This document shows positions 31,033-42,120 of a DNA stretch of 64,000 nucleotides, one piece after another (the first letter of the stretch is position 1; the number at the start of each line of letters is the position of its first letter). The stretch spans positions 12,902,027 to 12,966,026 of the forward strand of contig NC_087068.1 in NCBI RefSeq assembly GCF_963678635.1, in the 5' to 3' direction. Made by a program: the position numbers and the translations under genes. Origin of the DNA: Symsagittifera roscoffensis (taxonomy: Eukaryota; Xenacoelomorpha; Acoela; Convolutidae). The notes beneath the pieces were generated by a model. It was not told the DNA's origin and did no database searches. It saw nothing but the letters and a program-made list of their open reading frames with translations.

Positions 31033-31618
31033 AAAAGAAGCGGAAAAGAAGAGGAAAATTGAACAAAAAAGAAGTTCCGAGAAATTTTATAGATGAATCT
31101 CACGCTTGTCAGTTCCCATGTAAAAATAGTTTTTTTTTCATTCTGTAGATGTAATGTTTTGATCAGTTTAATTGATTATATTGAATCAAACAGAAGATTG
31201 AGTTCAGAACAGATTAGCTCAATTTGAAATGATCAAATCACGTACTTTTTTGACCAATCACGTGGTTGCTCCATCATTCTCTGATGCGAACTTTTTTAGG
31301 AGTAAGAATTTCCATTACCATTTTGAATCGTAAACTAGTGAAAGTTGGTAGCTTGGCATCAGTGAACCATTTAATTTTGTTCCTGAAAAAAGAGCATTTC
31401 ATATCAAATGTACGCTCATTTTCATATCCGCACCTCCATCTTAAACAAAAATCAAAATCCCACGTGAACAAATTGTCCCATTCCAAAAAAAGTCGCACCC
31501 CTTTAATAATTCTAATACCTGCTAGCGGATAATAGATTGGACATCGAGTCTTGCTAATGTTTTTCATCTAAACATTGTAAATTCGAGCCTTTGCAGCCAT
31601 TCTTTGATGTTCTTCAAG
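31033..31618. other. Intergenic
   Basis: AT-rich, with no gene supported on either strand. Confidence 0.5.
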
Positions 31619-31625
31619 GTCAAGT

Positions 31626-32764
31626 ATGGACTTTATCAACCTCTCTGTGTCTTTCGGGGAAGTTGTTGTCAATCACCTTCTGTTCGAAGACCTGCAGATG
31701 TACCTCACAGTTCAAAAACCCGAGGAATTAGTAGGCTTACTCAAACTAACAAATGAGCTGACTTTTCTATCGCCTCAAATCGAAGTTCCAACATTTAATT
31801 TTCAATTATCTCCGTCGAAACGAAAAACCACAGCTGTGCCAAAAGTTTCTCAACCAAAAGTTTGTAATAAGTTTCTGGTTATTAGAAATTTTTTTAATAG
31901 GACTAGGAGTTTTTTGAATTTGCATCTGGGCGGAGCTAAAAGTTTTTGAAGTTTGTTAATTTTGTGAAAAATGTTTTAAAATTTTGTCAATTTTTCAGCG
32001 GATTGAACTAAATAATGTCCCGAGCGCTCTCGAAACACTTAAGACGCTATTTAACAGTTTTTTTTTGTGAATATGGTTATCGTTTGCATAATTTCTTGAG
32101 CGTTTAACTACTAAATTGCGTTTTCTTTGTCAAATTTATTGTATGTTGGCATCAAACCGCCTCCAGACAGTTTTAAAGATAGTGCGTTAATCGTCAAAAA
32201 TAATAGTGGAAAAGGGAACCATTTGGGTGGTTAGATATTCAAATACCCGAGCAAAGGGGTGCCAGCCCCGCTCTCCCTAAATCCTTGCATGCATTGCATG
32301 TCTTTGTTGAGTTAAATGTCATTGAGTTAACTTCTGAGTTTCAGTTCACATAACACTTAACTACAAAGATGAAAGACGAAAACGGAAGTTTTTAATGTTT
32401 ATTGTCACTGTTTGCCCTTTCTTCCAGTTTTTTTGTGGTTTAGACTCCAAAACAACTCTTCGGGACTCCACCTCAAATGTCAGGTTGCTCCTCATTTCTG
32501 GTGAAAGTCAACCCAGGAACTGTGGTTCCTCAATTTGGTGCTATGCCGGATGGTCGTCACATATGTCCTACATGTCGCGCCTTGTTTCGGACACTTCCGG
32601 TTGCCAAACGACATTTCGAGTCTGTTCACTTGGGAGTTAAGTTCACGTGTGAAATTTGTTCAAACGAACACAAGAGGAAAGATGAGCTAAAGAATCATTT
32701 GATGAAAAAGCACACAATGAAAAACGACACGGCTAAAGTCATCGCAGACCGCGCGTGCAATTAA
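31626..32764 (+). CDS. C2H2 zinc-finger protein ZF4 (subfamily A)
   Basis: Exons 31626-31859 and 32444-32764 (AAA/GTTTGT to GGTTTAG, phase 0) encode 184 aa. The N-terminal region is very close to ZF3 (shared VNHLLFEDL and YLTVQKPEE), so these two are the most recent duplicates in the cluster. Fingers are at C119-C122-H135-H140 and C147-C150-H163-H168, after PQFGAMPDGRHICP. Exon 2 begins TPKQ, aligned with TSKQ in ZF3; this decides the acceptor among several nearby AGs. AATAAA is at 32903. Confidence 0.85.
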
Positions 32765-33068
32765 AACCGGATTATTTCTTAAGAAAAAGCTGGATGTTTT
32801 GGATTCTTTCTGTAACTTTGAATAGGATAGTTTAGTTTTTGTGCTCGAGACAAAATTGTGCACGTAATTTTCTTTTTCGTATTGCTCATTGAAACTGATT
32901 TAAATAAATTTTGAAGTAAGTTTAAATACTTTGCGTGTTATCACTACCATAGCACATCTGAATTAAAGATTTGATTTTTACAAAATTGATCATAGTTCAA
33001 TAGAGTATCCTATTTTTTGAAAAATTCTGTCCTGAAAAAAAAAATGAAATTCTTTAATTTTTTTTCAG
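32765..33068. other. Intergenic
   Basis: 3' flank of ZF4 with AATAAA at 32903; nothing else seen. Confidence 0.5.
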
Positions 33069-33084
33069 ATTGATTGCCTTCGAA

Positions 33085-36000
33085 ATGTTTCCTGTTGACT
33101 ATCTCGAATTTTCTCTCCGCTTCAGTGAAAATTTTTTCAATGCATTTGATCTCAATTGTCTTCTTTCGTCTTCAATCTCTCACGAAATTGTTCACAAGGA
33201 ACTTAGGGAAGTTCTCGGCTCTATTGAGATCAAAAGTAAACATGTAAATGAATCAGATCTTAAGATCGTTTCGTCGAAGTCAACCCAATCTGTTAATAAC
33301 AAACGTAGAAACAATATGACTGGCGATGCAGCTAATAATTCTGCAGCTAAAAAGGCGAACAATGTTACTTTCAATCAAACTCCTTGTAAATCTGCAGATC
33401 ACGTGGTATCTTCTTTGGGAAAGCCAGATGTCACTTCAATGATGACTATTTTGAACAACGTGCGCACAGGTAATTATCTCAATCATCATGTTGGTGTTAA
33501 ATCGCTTTTAGAACGTTTCGGCGCATTGTCCGTCCTTGATACTCATCATGATATTCATCTTGATGGCGAATGATTGTTGGATGTGCTTGGAGTTTTTTTG
33601 AGCTACACGCTCAAACCTCTACTCGATATATGTAGAAACTGGCGAATGATATTTGTTTTTAAAATAAAAATAGTAAAATCCTAAAAATTTGTGACTGATC
33701 CTTAAAAACTCCTATTTGAACACCCTTAGTTGAATAACAACTCGTTTCACAGGCGAGACGATGTACAAATGTACCTTCTGTGAGTGGGACAGCCAACACC
33801 TCAGTTCCATGAAACGACATATTGAAACGAAGCACCTTCCATCTCGAACTGTGTTCCCATGCAGGCCAGTCATGTCCAGTGAAAACTGTGGCCATAACTG
33901 GGTTAAAATTGAAAGCATGAGATAGATGTTTACCTTCTTTCATACCCGGGTTGACCAAAAATGCTTGTCATACAATTTTCGCATATGAAAAAATGTTTAT
34001 CATACAATTTCGTAAAATTTCATAGATACAGAAAAGTTTAAGAAAACTCTAAGATAAGCTTTTTTTCATATATGGAAATTGTAGGATATGCATTTTTTTC
34101 ATTAACCAAAAAGTTGATTTTATTTCTCAAAACTTTTGGTATGTGTTCGTGACCGAACACAAGTGACTTAAACCATGATTTAATCAAAGCTAGAGTCACC
34201 AAAGTCTTGATCGTCTGGTATTTACAATGCATTGGAGACGGCCTGAATTGTCTAAGATTTCTCTTCACAAATCATGTACTGAAAGCATTAAATTTTTAAA
34301 TTTTGGCAAAAATTTTGCAAAGATGATTTTTTAAATTAGAATTTTCAAATTATCAGACATTGATCAAAGCATATATAAACATGCCATACAAAAGAAATAA
34401 GAGTCTTTAGCCTGTTTGAAAAAAGCCAGATAAACGGAAAAAAATCTACTTTTGTGTATCCAGGACTACGTTATGCAGACAAGAAATTAAAACTTGCATG
34501 CAAAAATTTTTTTTGGAAAAGGTTTGTTTGAGTAAAAATATCGATTTGCGGTTGAAAAAAAAAACAAAAAAAATGGAGCAATTTCAATATTACTTAGAAA
34601 AAAAGCAATTCAGAAAAATGCTAGTGATACAATTTTATATATGCAAATTGTATGATAACCATTTTTTGTTCCAAAAAAACATCGTTTTTTTTCATCACCA
34701 GACTGTTTCATTTGGTTCAAATAGCCGCAGAAAATAGTTCGAATCTTTTGTCAATGATTTTTTGAAATTGTATGATTAGCATTTTCCCTGCATCTGATGT
34801 ATGCAATTGTATGACCAGCATTTTCGGTGTATGGAATTGTATGATAAACATTTTCGATTTATGGAGGTCAACCCGGGTAGATTGACATGTTTTTTTTTCA
34901 CTAGTCAAAAATTTTTCACTGTTTTTCCTCAACTTTTTTCGACGAAAGTCACAGAATATTTGTGCTCGGTGTGTTTTCTTTCTTCAGATAACTTTGACAA
35001 ACAAATTTTCCCATCTGAAATGTATTGCTGCCCTGAGCTCAAAATTGATAAGATATTTTACCTGCAATCTTTTTTCATAAATTTATGAGAGTTTGAATCT
35101 TGTCATTTGTTTCCATTAACCGTAAACGACCAACTAATAGGAATCACAACTCGTTCCGAATTGAATTGAGGCGAGCTATTTGGTCTTGTTGTCCCGACTC
35201 TCGAAGAAACTGAGGAATATTTATGAAAGTTTTGTTTAAGTGCAATTGTAATATTTGAGTTTAATCGAAATACAACTGCGTGAGTCCTCAAAACTCATAA
35301 TAAGTTATGTGTGACAACGGATTAATACATGAAAAAAGTGCCCCACTAGCGTCTCTCCCTTTTTCTCTGTTTCTTCAAAAAAAATTGAGAAAACAAATAG
35401 AAAAATAGGAAACTAACTTTCTTGCTGTTCCAGAAAAAAAATATTCAAGTCGAGTTTGCGTGCGGATGGTAAGATTATAAAAATGAAAGCGAGGAATGTA
35501 AAGGCTCGGGGTGTTTTTTATTCGGACCAATTTTCAAAAGACCAATTTACGAAGGACCCATTTACGAGCGGCGATTTATACCGCACTACAAATCGCTCCA
35601 AATTGAATTGAATCAATATAATAGGTCTTATTAATTCCATACACGACTCAAATTTAAACAGTTAAAATTTGATTTTATCAGCCTTAAACTCTTATTTTGT
35701 CAATATGCCATTAATCAAAAACTTTTTGAGTTCGAGACCAGCTAATGGGCAGTCGGAAAATTCAGGGCTTTGCCCCGATACGAGAAGTTTTGTTTACTCG
35801 TTTCTGGACGCGAACTGTATCACTTTATATTCTGCATAGTGTGTGTGGGGAAGATTATCAAAATAAAACTCAGAAAATATGTATATTTTAAAAGTTTAAA
35901 ACCTAATTCATATACATTACAGGGGAGTCAGAATTTTTAGGTCTTTGCCCTGATACGAGCAGTCTTGTTTAATTTTGTATGCAATTGAAGTATTTGTTAT

Positions 36001-36126
36001 TGGACATGACATGACTGCTGCAGACAGTGTGAATACTCATCCAAGTACAAACATGACCTGAAGAAACACTACATGCACAGACACGGAATGCCAGAGCCAG
36101 CAGCTGCCGGAATGATGATGGTCTGA
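33085..36126 (+). CDS. C2H2 zinc-finger protein ZF5 (subfamily B), two introns
   Basis: Exons 33085-33469, 33753-33864 and 36024-36126 give about 199 aa. Intron 1 is GT-AG (ACAG/GTAATT to TTTCACAG). Intron 2 splits finger 2 between its two cysteines. A GC-AG reading (TGCAG/GCCAGT to CTGCAG) gives C-R-Q-C, like C-K-Q-C in ZF6; a GT-AG reading (CCA/GTCATG at 33869 to GACAG at 36027) gives C-R-P-C. Finger 1 is at C135-C138-H151-H156 and finger 2 at C165-C168-H181-H186. The end PEPAAAGMMMV matches ZF6. The N-terminal region is the most diverged in the family. A 937-bp MITE lies in intron 2. Confidence 0.78.
33943..34879. mobile_element. MITE-like element with 14-bp perfect inverted ends
   Basis: TACCCGGGTTGACC at 33943-33956 is exactly inverted at 34866-34879. 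TA at each outer edge could be a TA target duplication, as in Tc1/mariner-type elements. Inside both ends, short motifs of the form AAATGNTNATCATACAATT repeat in inverted orientation (two at the left, three at the right, more near 34620-34665), as transposase-binding subterminal repeats would. No transposase is encoded, so it is non-autonomous. It lies in intron 2 of ZF5. Confidence 0.75.
35752..35971. repeat. Pair of short direct repeats in ZF5 intron 2
   Basis: A 45-nt unit (GTCGGAAAATTCAGG, then TTTGCCCCGATACGAG, then TTTTGTTTA) at 35752-35796 recurs, diverged, at 35927-35971. A GGGC/GCCC mini-hairpin sits in the first copy. Confidence 0.6.
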
Positions 36127-37792
36127 ACAAAAAGCGCAAACGGAAGTGACCAAGCCGAGGTTTTGGCAGTTTGATTCAGAGGTATTTTGTTGCTGCGTTG
36201 ATAGTTTAAAAATTAGAAACTGAATACCGTGGTTAGTTAAATTGACTAAAATCTTTAGTCTGAACCTTAAATTGTCTTGATATTTTGTTATAGAGTTTGT
36301 AACATTGTTAGTTTGTGTTTTAATCATTAGTTTTTAGGAATCTAATTGTCAAAGTTTTCTCCTATATGTTTTTAATGTTAAATGAACACACCACTCATTT
36401 ACAATCTTTCAAAAGCCTTTCAAAAGTTTATTCTAGATCTAATTTTTAACGGAGATGTTGCTTGCTCAAGCTTTTCAAGTTGAGTTGAATTCCGATGATA
36501 ACGTTGACATATAATTATGCTGTAGGTGAACTTTACAGAGTAAATTTTTTTTTTCTAATTTGAGCAATTATCGTGTTTGAGTTCAGTCGAAATACAACAG
36601 GCTACGTGTGACAAAGTATTTATTCATATTAACAGCCACAAAAGCCTCTCTCTCTCTCTCTCTCTCTCTTTCTTCGAAAATTTGAGAAAATAAATTGAAA
36701 AAAAAAAATTTTAAGTACTAATTTTTCAAAAACTTTTAGAAAAAACTTTAATTCTTTTTTTGCACAATTCGAGCTTGCGCGCAGATTGTAATGTTATAAG
36801 ATCAGTTTTTTTCCGTAAAAGTTTTTTCTTTAATGCGTACTATAACATCTTAGTCTAATTATATCCTTTTTACTTAATCAAACGCTTGTGTTATGATGCG
36901 ACTTCATTTTTTCGAGCTAATTCGCCTCAATTCGTGCTCAACTTGTGTGCTCAATGTCATTCGCGGGTCATTGGTAGCTTGTGTTTTGTCCGCTTTATTA
37001 GACCACTTGGTTTTTGCTATTAGGTCAGGTGATGTGTAAACTCTATGAGGCAGTTATGACAGTTGGCGCAGTAAGACGAATGCATCGTAATTCGGAGTTC
37101 GCCCTTCGATCCCCTTTGTTTTCTAATTTTTTTCTAGCTTATTCTCTTCTAATTTTTTCACGGCCTACTTACATTTTTTGTTTCTTTTTCTTGCTCTTTA
37201 AATGCTTTTTTCTTATTTGCTTACATTTGCGAAATGGAGCTTCGCTTCTGTGTAATTGAAATGCACTTGTTGTTTTCGTTTTTTGAAGTGCATTATTTGT
37301 TGCGTGGTGTCTAAGAAAAGCACCTGGTTGAAAGCAGGAAAAGATAGCATGAGCACCGTGAATATCAAGCAGGAGTTTATGTAATATTATGAGGCAACTT
37401 TCCCGAACCAAAATGCATTTCTGAGTTCGGTTATATTTAGTTTCTAATGGACGGTTTTAAATACCAATAGATTTTTTTGGTTTTTTTCAGAGTTCCCTTA
37501 TCTTATTTCTTTTTTCAATTTTGATGGTGAAGTGCAGCCCTTTCTCTCCGAGTTGTGCCGCTATCACAAATTTTGCTTTTCCTGTTGCATGTCATGTTCG
37601 CCGGATTTCATATGATCTGTACTCGTTGTTTCCTCTGATGTGTTTTCCGAAATCAGAAAAGGCATAAAAGCTTCACAAAAGTTGCAGAAGTTTCGTTATT
37701 TTAAAAGGGCTAGTAGCAGAAAATTACACATATCCAGTAGGCTGCAATAGAACATGGATTAATACGTCTCTAAAATTAATTCAAGCTTTTAG
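36127..37792. other. Intergenic, with segmental similarity to ZF5 intron 2
   Basis: Positions 36555-36810 align loosely with 35221-35470 (shared pieces AATACAACTG/AATACAACAG and CGAGTTTGCGTGCGGAT/CGAGCTTGCGCGCAGAT). This suggests the flank was duplicated together with the ZF5/ZF6 gene. A TC microsatellite lies at about 36650-36670. No gene seen. Confidence 0.5.
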
Positions 37793-37799
37793 ATCGCAC

Positions 37800-38378
37800 A
37801 TGGATGCCCTGAAGTTTGAGGTCCAACTGGTTGATGCTGCTATTGAATACATGGCGAAACATCAAAGGCCGGCTTTAGGACTTGAAATAATCAGTGGGAT
37901 CGATGGAACATTTTTTGGAGTTTTAAATGTTTTGACTGTTGACTTTTCTGTGAACAAACTCAATTTGAAAAGGCCAAATAATCCCATAGTGGAAAACCAC
38001 TTTACATTGAGCAACAAGATTCAAAAACGCGAATACATACCTGCAAGAAAAAACCATCCTACAATCCCAAAATTAAATGATTTGCCTTCACATCGCGAAA
38101 ATTTAAGCGCCCCCAAAGTAGATGTATCGTCAATGATGTCTATAGTCCATAGCATGGCCACGAATGAGAAGTCATACAAGTGCTCGTTTTGTAACTTTGA
38201 ATCAACACATTTGACATCTATGACACGACATATTCAAATCAAGCATTTGCCAAATACGGTAATGTTTAAATGTAAGCAGTGTGAATTTGACACGAAGTTC
38301 AAGCATAACTTGAAGTCACATTATATGAAGACACATAAGATGCCAGAACCAGCCGCTAGAGGCATGATGGCTGAATGA
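37800..38378 (+). CDS. C2H2 zinc-finger protein ZF6 (subfamily B), intronless
   Basis: A single exon encodes 192 aa. An N-terminal region of about 50 aa is followed by a basic linker with NLKRP and IQKREY, then DVSSMMSIVHSM (compare DVTSMMTILNNV in ZF5). Fingers are at C128-C131-H144-H149 and C158-C161-H174-H179, and the tail is PEPAARGMMAE. A GCTTTTAG acceptor ends 7 nt before the ATG. Its closest relative is ZF5, yet both ZF5 introns are absent, so it is either a retrocopy or shows that ZF5 gained introns. Confidence 0.87.
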   Translation: MDALKFEVQLVDAAIEYMAKHQRPALGLEIISGIDGTFFGVLNVLTVDFSVNKLNLKRPNNPIVENHFTLSNKIQKREYIPARKNHPTIPKLNDLPSHRENLSAPKVDVSSMMSIVHSMATNEKSYKCSFCNFESTHLTSMTRHIQIKHLPNTVMFKCKQCEFDTKFKHNLKSHYMKTHKMPEPAARGMMAE

Positions 38379-39182
38379 TTAAAACACTAATAGCTCTCAT
38401 TCAGTTAAAGATTTTCATTTGAAATTGGAAATTGTTTTGCTCTTTTTCTTTTCCCCCCACCTCACATAAGCATCAATTTGATGGCGTAACGAAGGGTTTT
38501 ACAAGTTAGGATGTGAAAACCAAATATGTTTGTCCTAGCCTAATTTTGTAACAATCGGACTATGAGAACAGAGAAATTACTAGTGAAAATTCGCTGGTGG
38601 GGGAAAAGGAAAAAGAGCCAATGGTTTTACATTTTTTCAAAACAATAGATCGATTAAAATGGATAGTAGGCTTGTTACAACAATTGTCATAGACATCCTT
38701 TGATTTTAATTTAACACGTTTTCAGTTTTCTAAAATTTACAACTATTTTTTTAGTTATGTTTAGTATCACTTTTTGATTTATTCCTGTAACTTGTCTGAT
38801 TTTGTCTAATTTTATTTATCTTTTTTATTTTTTTTTTCGTTTTTTTTTTGCTTAAAAGGTTGATATAGCGTAAAGGATCTCGATTTAGCAAGGGTCAGAG
38901 GCAAAGCAATATTAGGTGACTAAGTCCAGTATCGGATTCAGGCAAGGCTGGCTTATACCCATGTACTTTCGGCTTAGTTACCACTCGATATAATTTTTTG
39001 AATGCTTATTTAACGCTAGCGATTGCGGTTATTGACTTGTTTTCTGCAAATGGAGCATCATTTGACGCTAACGTATCAAATTTTCGTAGGTAATCTTTTT
39101 TCGATTTTTTTTTATTTTGCTTAATGCTGTTTTTGTGTGATATTCGCTTCGCCTCTATGTCCAAAAAACTTCTTAATTTTAG
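38379..39182. other. Intergenic
   Basis: AT-rich with T-runs; no gene or clear repeat. The TTTTAG acceptor of ZF7 ends at 39182. Confidence 0.5.
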
Positions 39183-39209
39183 ATTGAATTGAAGTGAAAT
39201 TTAGCCAAA

Positions 39210-40006
39210 ATGATAGTCACAGACTCAACTGCCATTAACGTGACTTGCCACATTCAAGATGGGATTTTCGATGCTCTGGGAGACAATAATTCGATTGAAC
39301 TGAGCTTGTACGACCATAATTTAAACAACTATGGTCTTCTTTTTCTTGAGGCAGTGGACGAAAGGTCATTCATTTTGAACCAAACAGCGCCTCTGAGTTT
39401 ATCATTTCCAGATGTGGGCAATGGTGTGATTAAAAAGAGAAATTCATCTTTTGGAGTCGGTTCGAAGGTTCCGAAGAAGCAAATTATAACGACTCCTCCG
39501 GTCAGTTGATTTTGCTTTCTCATTGCGTTTTCTTTTTGTCAACAAGGTTCTTGCAATACACGCGTTTTTGTTTTTACGGTTAATTTTGCTTTAAGAAAAA
39601 ATCTCAACATGAACCTCAAAATAAGAAATCTACATACTTGATTCCTTTTTGATTTTGAACGAAGACGATAATCCTGTCAACCTGATTTTTTAAAATGGAT
39701 TCTATTTTTTAGGCGAGCAAACAGAAAAATTTTCAAACCCAAACTGCAATTGTCAACACAGGATCTGTTTCGGTCACTCCCACTTTCGGTCAAATGGGAG
39801 ATAAAATAATCTGTCCTGCCTGCATGAACACATTCGACAATATGGCAGGGGCTAAGCGCCATTTTTCAACTGTGCACAATAGCAGAATGTTCACTTGTGA
39901 AATTTGCGGGGCTCAGAGTAACAGGAAAGACAATTTCAAGACGCATTTGACGAAAAAACACAATTTATCAGATGTTATGGCGAAGGCTATTATCGAGAAG
40001 ATGTGA
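39210..40006 (+). CDS. C2H2 zinc-finger protein ZF7 (subfamily A)
   Basis: Exons 39210-39500 and 39713-40006 (CCG/GTCAGT to TTTTTTAG, phase 0) encode 194 aa. Exon 2 opens ASKQ, like TSKQ in ZF3. The pre-finger piece TPTFGQMGDKIICP is a diverged form of PQFGTMPDGRPICP. Fingers are at C131-C134-H147-H152 and C159-C162-H175-H180. The N-terminal region is divergent (INVTCHIQDGIFDAL). It is separated from the other subfamily A genes by ZF5 and ZF6. The intron is 212 bp. An ATTAAA sits about 165 nt past the stop. Confidence 0.83.
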
Positions 40007-40585
40007 AGAATTTTGATGAAACTTTTCAGATTTGCAATTCTGTTAGTTTTTGCAATTTTCAATCAAAAACTGATCTTTTGAACTTAGCTAAAAAGTTACT
40101 GTATATTGTTCTGTTTGCATATTTGAGTTTGATTCAATTTTCTTCCGATATTTTAGAGTGATGTCAAAAAAAATTAAATACAAGTTTGAACATTTTTGAA
40201 AATTTTTGGTGGTTTTTGTAGTTAGTTTTAGATATCGTTTCATTCACTATGCAGTGCCCTTATTTTGTTATTTATAGCTTTAGAACTTATAAGTTTACCT
40301 TAAGCATAAAATATCTCTAATTTTAGTTTACATTAGTCACATGGATATTGTTTCAAATAAATTATTTGAAATGTCAAATGCAAAAGTTCTTATATTTTTT
40401 TCATTCGTTGAAAATAGTGTATCCACGAAGCATAGGTTACTTGAGCTGGTTTTTACTCCTTTTTCTAGCTCAATGGGCAAAGAAAAGTATTCATATTTTG
40501 TTCTTGGCTAGTAACTCCTGTCAATTAAGTACTCTGCAAATAGAATAGTTAATATCTAAATAGAATAGTTAATATCTACTTTGAG
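40007..40585. other. Intergenic
   Basis: AT-rich; a short direct repeat ATAGAATAGTTAATATCTA occurs twice just before ZF8. Confidence 0.5.
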
Positions 40586-40593
40586 ACTTCGAA

Positions 40594-41205
40594 ATGGAAT
40601 CGTGGCTGGATATTGCGTTGTATATTGAAGAATGTGTTCTGAACAAGCTGAATCAGAGTCCATTTGTGGAATTAGATCTTTCCGAGAAATCGCACAACTC
40701 GCTTGCGGTCAAGCCTGCAGGATCTCTCAAATTGTCAAATTCCAGTTTCGAAAGAACTCATATTGCGTTGGATACTTTTTCAAGCAGAGCGTTTGATGTA
40801 CAGACCAATAGAAATAACGCACCAAAATCTGGCATTAAAAGAGCATCGACGATTTCTCAGCCCCCAAAAGCTCCTAAAAGACCTGCGATCATAAGCAATC
40901 AAAATCCAGCAGTCACATTTAGTGCTCCAAAAAGTGCGCCTATAACTCAATTGTTTGCTGAATGTTTTATTGAAGGCCAAAAAGCTTTCATGTGTATAAT
41001 TTGTGCGTACAAGACAAATGTCAACAGCAACATTTATCGACATGCGAGAACAAAACATGGCGACAAACTACCATCGTATAAATGTACCAGTTGCGATTTT
41101 TCGTCTCCCGAAAAGAACAAATTGAAAAATCACTACATGATGGTCCATAATTTGGACGAGGTATTGTCTAAAATGGCCACTGATATGGCTCAACTTAGTC
41201 CATGA
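40594..41205 (+). CDS. C2H2 zinc-finger protein ZF8 (subfamily C), intronless
   Basis: 203 aa. The N-terminal region (LDIALYIEECVLNKLNQSP, then VELDLS and AGSLKLS) is followed by a proline/lysine-rich linker with KRAS and PKAPKRP, plausibly a nuclear localisation signal. Fingers are at C134-C137-H150-H155 and C164-C167-H180-H185, linked by GDKLPSY. A CTTTGAG acceptor ends 8 nt before the ATG. It is adjacent to and closely related to ZF9 (shared SFMC/AFMC, VNSNI and KLKNHYM/LLKKHYM). Confidence 0.87.
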   Translation: MESWLDIALYIEECVLNKLNQSPFVELDLSEKSHNSLAVKPAGSLKLSNSSFERTHIALDTFSSRAFDVQTNRNNAPKSGIKRASTISQPPKAPKRPAIISNQNPAVTFSAPKSAPITQLFAECFIEGQKAFMCIICAYKTNVNSNIYRHARTKHGDKLPSYKCTSCDFSSPEKNKLKNHYMMVHNLDEVLSKMATDMAQLSP

Positions 41206-41531
41206 ATGAAATTAGGCGAAGTCATCTCGCCAATCAACTAATTTTTGTTGATGTTTCGAAGCAATGTTGGTTGAAATTATACCCAGTGAATAGAAATTTT
41301 AACGTCGTACCGAAAAAATAGCAACGTACTATAAGTTTTTAAAATGAGTTGCTTAAATTCACAGCTGATTTGATTTAATGGAATAGCTTAGGTTTCGATT
41401 TGTTTAATTTAAAGTTTTAGTTAAGTTTTAGTTCACTCAATTGCCGAAAAAAAAACACTTACAAATATTTTTTCAACGCTTATTTAATGTTACACGCTAT
41501 GTTACATCTAACAAGAATTGATTTTTTTCAG
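41206..41531. other. Intergenic
   Basis: 326 bp between ZF8 and the ZF9 acceptor; nothing else seen. Confidence 0.5.
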
Positions 41532-41541
41532 CTATTTTGAA

Positions 41542-42120
41542 ATGGAATCTTTGCAAATTTCCGTTCAATTGACTGAACTAATTTTGAACAAACTCAATGT
41601 TCTCCCAGTGTTAGAACTGAAACTCAGTGATATAAATACTGAGTCTTCTCTTAATGACGACAATAGTGTCGGAAAATTTCGAATCACTCGAACCTTAAAA
41701 GAAGAATTCAGCTTAGCTAAAGTCCTTGAAGTCAACGAAAAAGAAGTAATGAAACCGCCAATGAAACGACGAGCTTCGGCATTGATACATCCGAAAGCTC
41801 CGAAAGTGTTAGCGAATGATCCGAAAACAGTTCAAAATACAACTCCAATTGGACCCCCCAAAACTCAAATGTTCGCTGAAGTTATGCTAGACGGTGAAAA
41901 GTCATTCATGTGTGTCAAATGCACTTATAAAACTAAAGTCAATAGCAACATTCATAAACATTACAGGCTGAAACACAGCGACAATTTACCACTGTATAGA
42001 TGTAAGAGCTGTCAATTTTCCTCGGCTGAAAAGTCTCTTTTGAAGAAACACTACATGAACACACATCAAATGGCAGAGTCAATTGCCAAGTTTGCTGTTG
42101 ACGCTACCAGACCGAACTGA
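41542..42120 (+). CDS. C2H2 zinc-finger protein ZF9 (subfamily C), intronless
   Basis: 192 aa from the ATG at 41542. That start follows a TTTTTTTCAG acceptor by 10 nt and aligns with the M-E-S start of ZF8. The N-terminal region SVQLTELILNKLNVLPVLEL mirrors ZF8. The linker PPMKRRASALIHPKAPK is strongly basic. Fingers are at C124-C127-H140-H145 and C154-C157-H170-H175. Confidence 0.87.
   Translation: MESLQISVQLTELILNKLNVLPVLELKLSDINTESSLNDDNSVGKFRITRTLKEEFSLAKVLEVNEKEVMKPPMKRRASALIHPKAPKVLANDPKTVQNTTPIGPPKTQMFAEVMLDGEKSFMCVKCTYKTKVNSNIHKHYRLKHSDNLPLYRCKSCQFSSAEKSLLKKHYMNTHQMAESIAKFAVDATRPN

Noticed and set aside
36650-36671. TC microsatellite
   Set aside because: Ordinary simple repeat in a T-rich intergenic region; no further signal.
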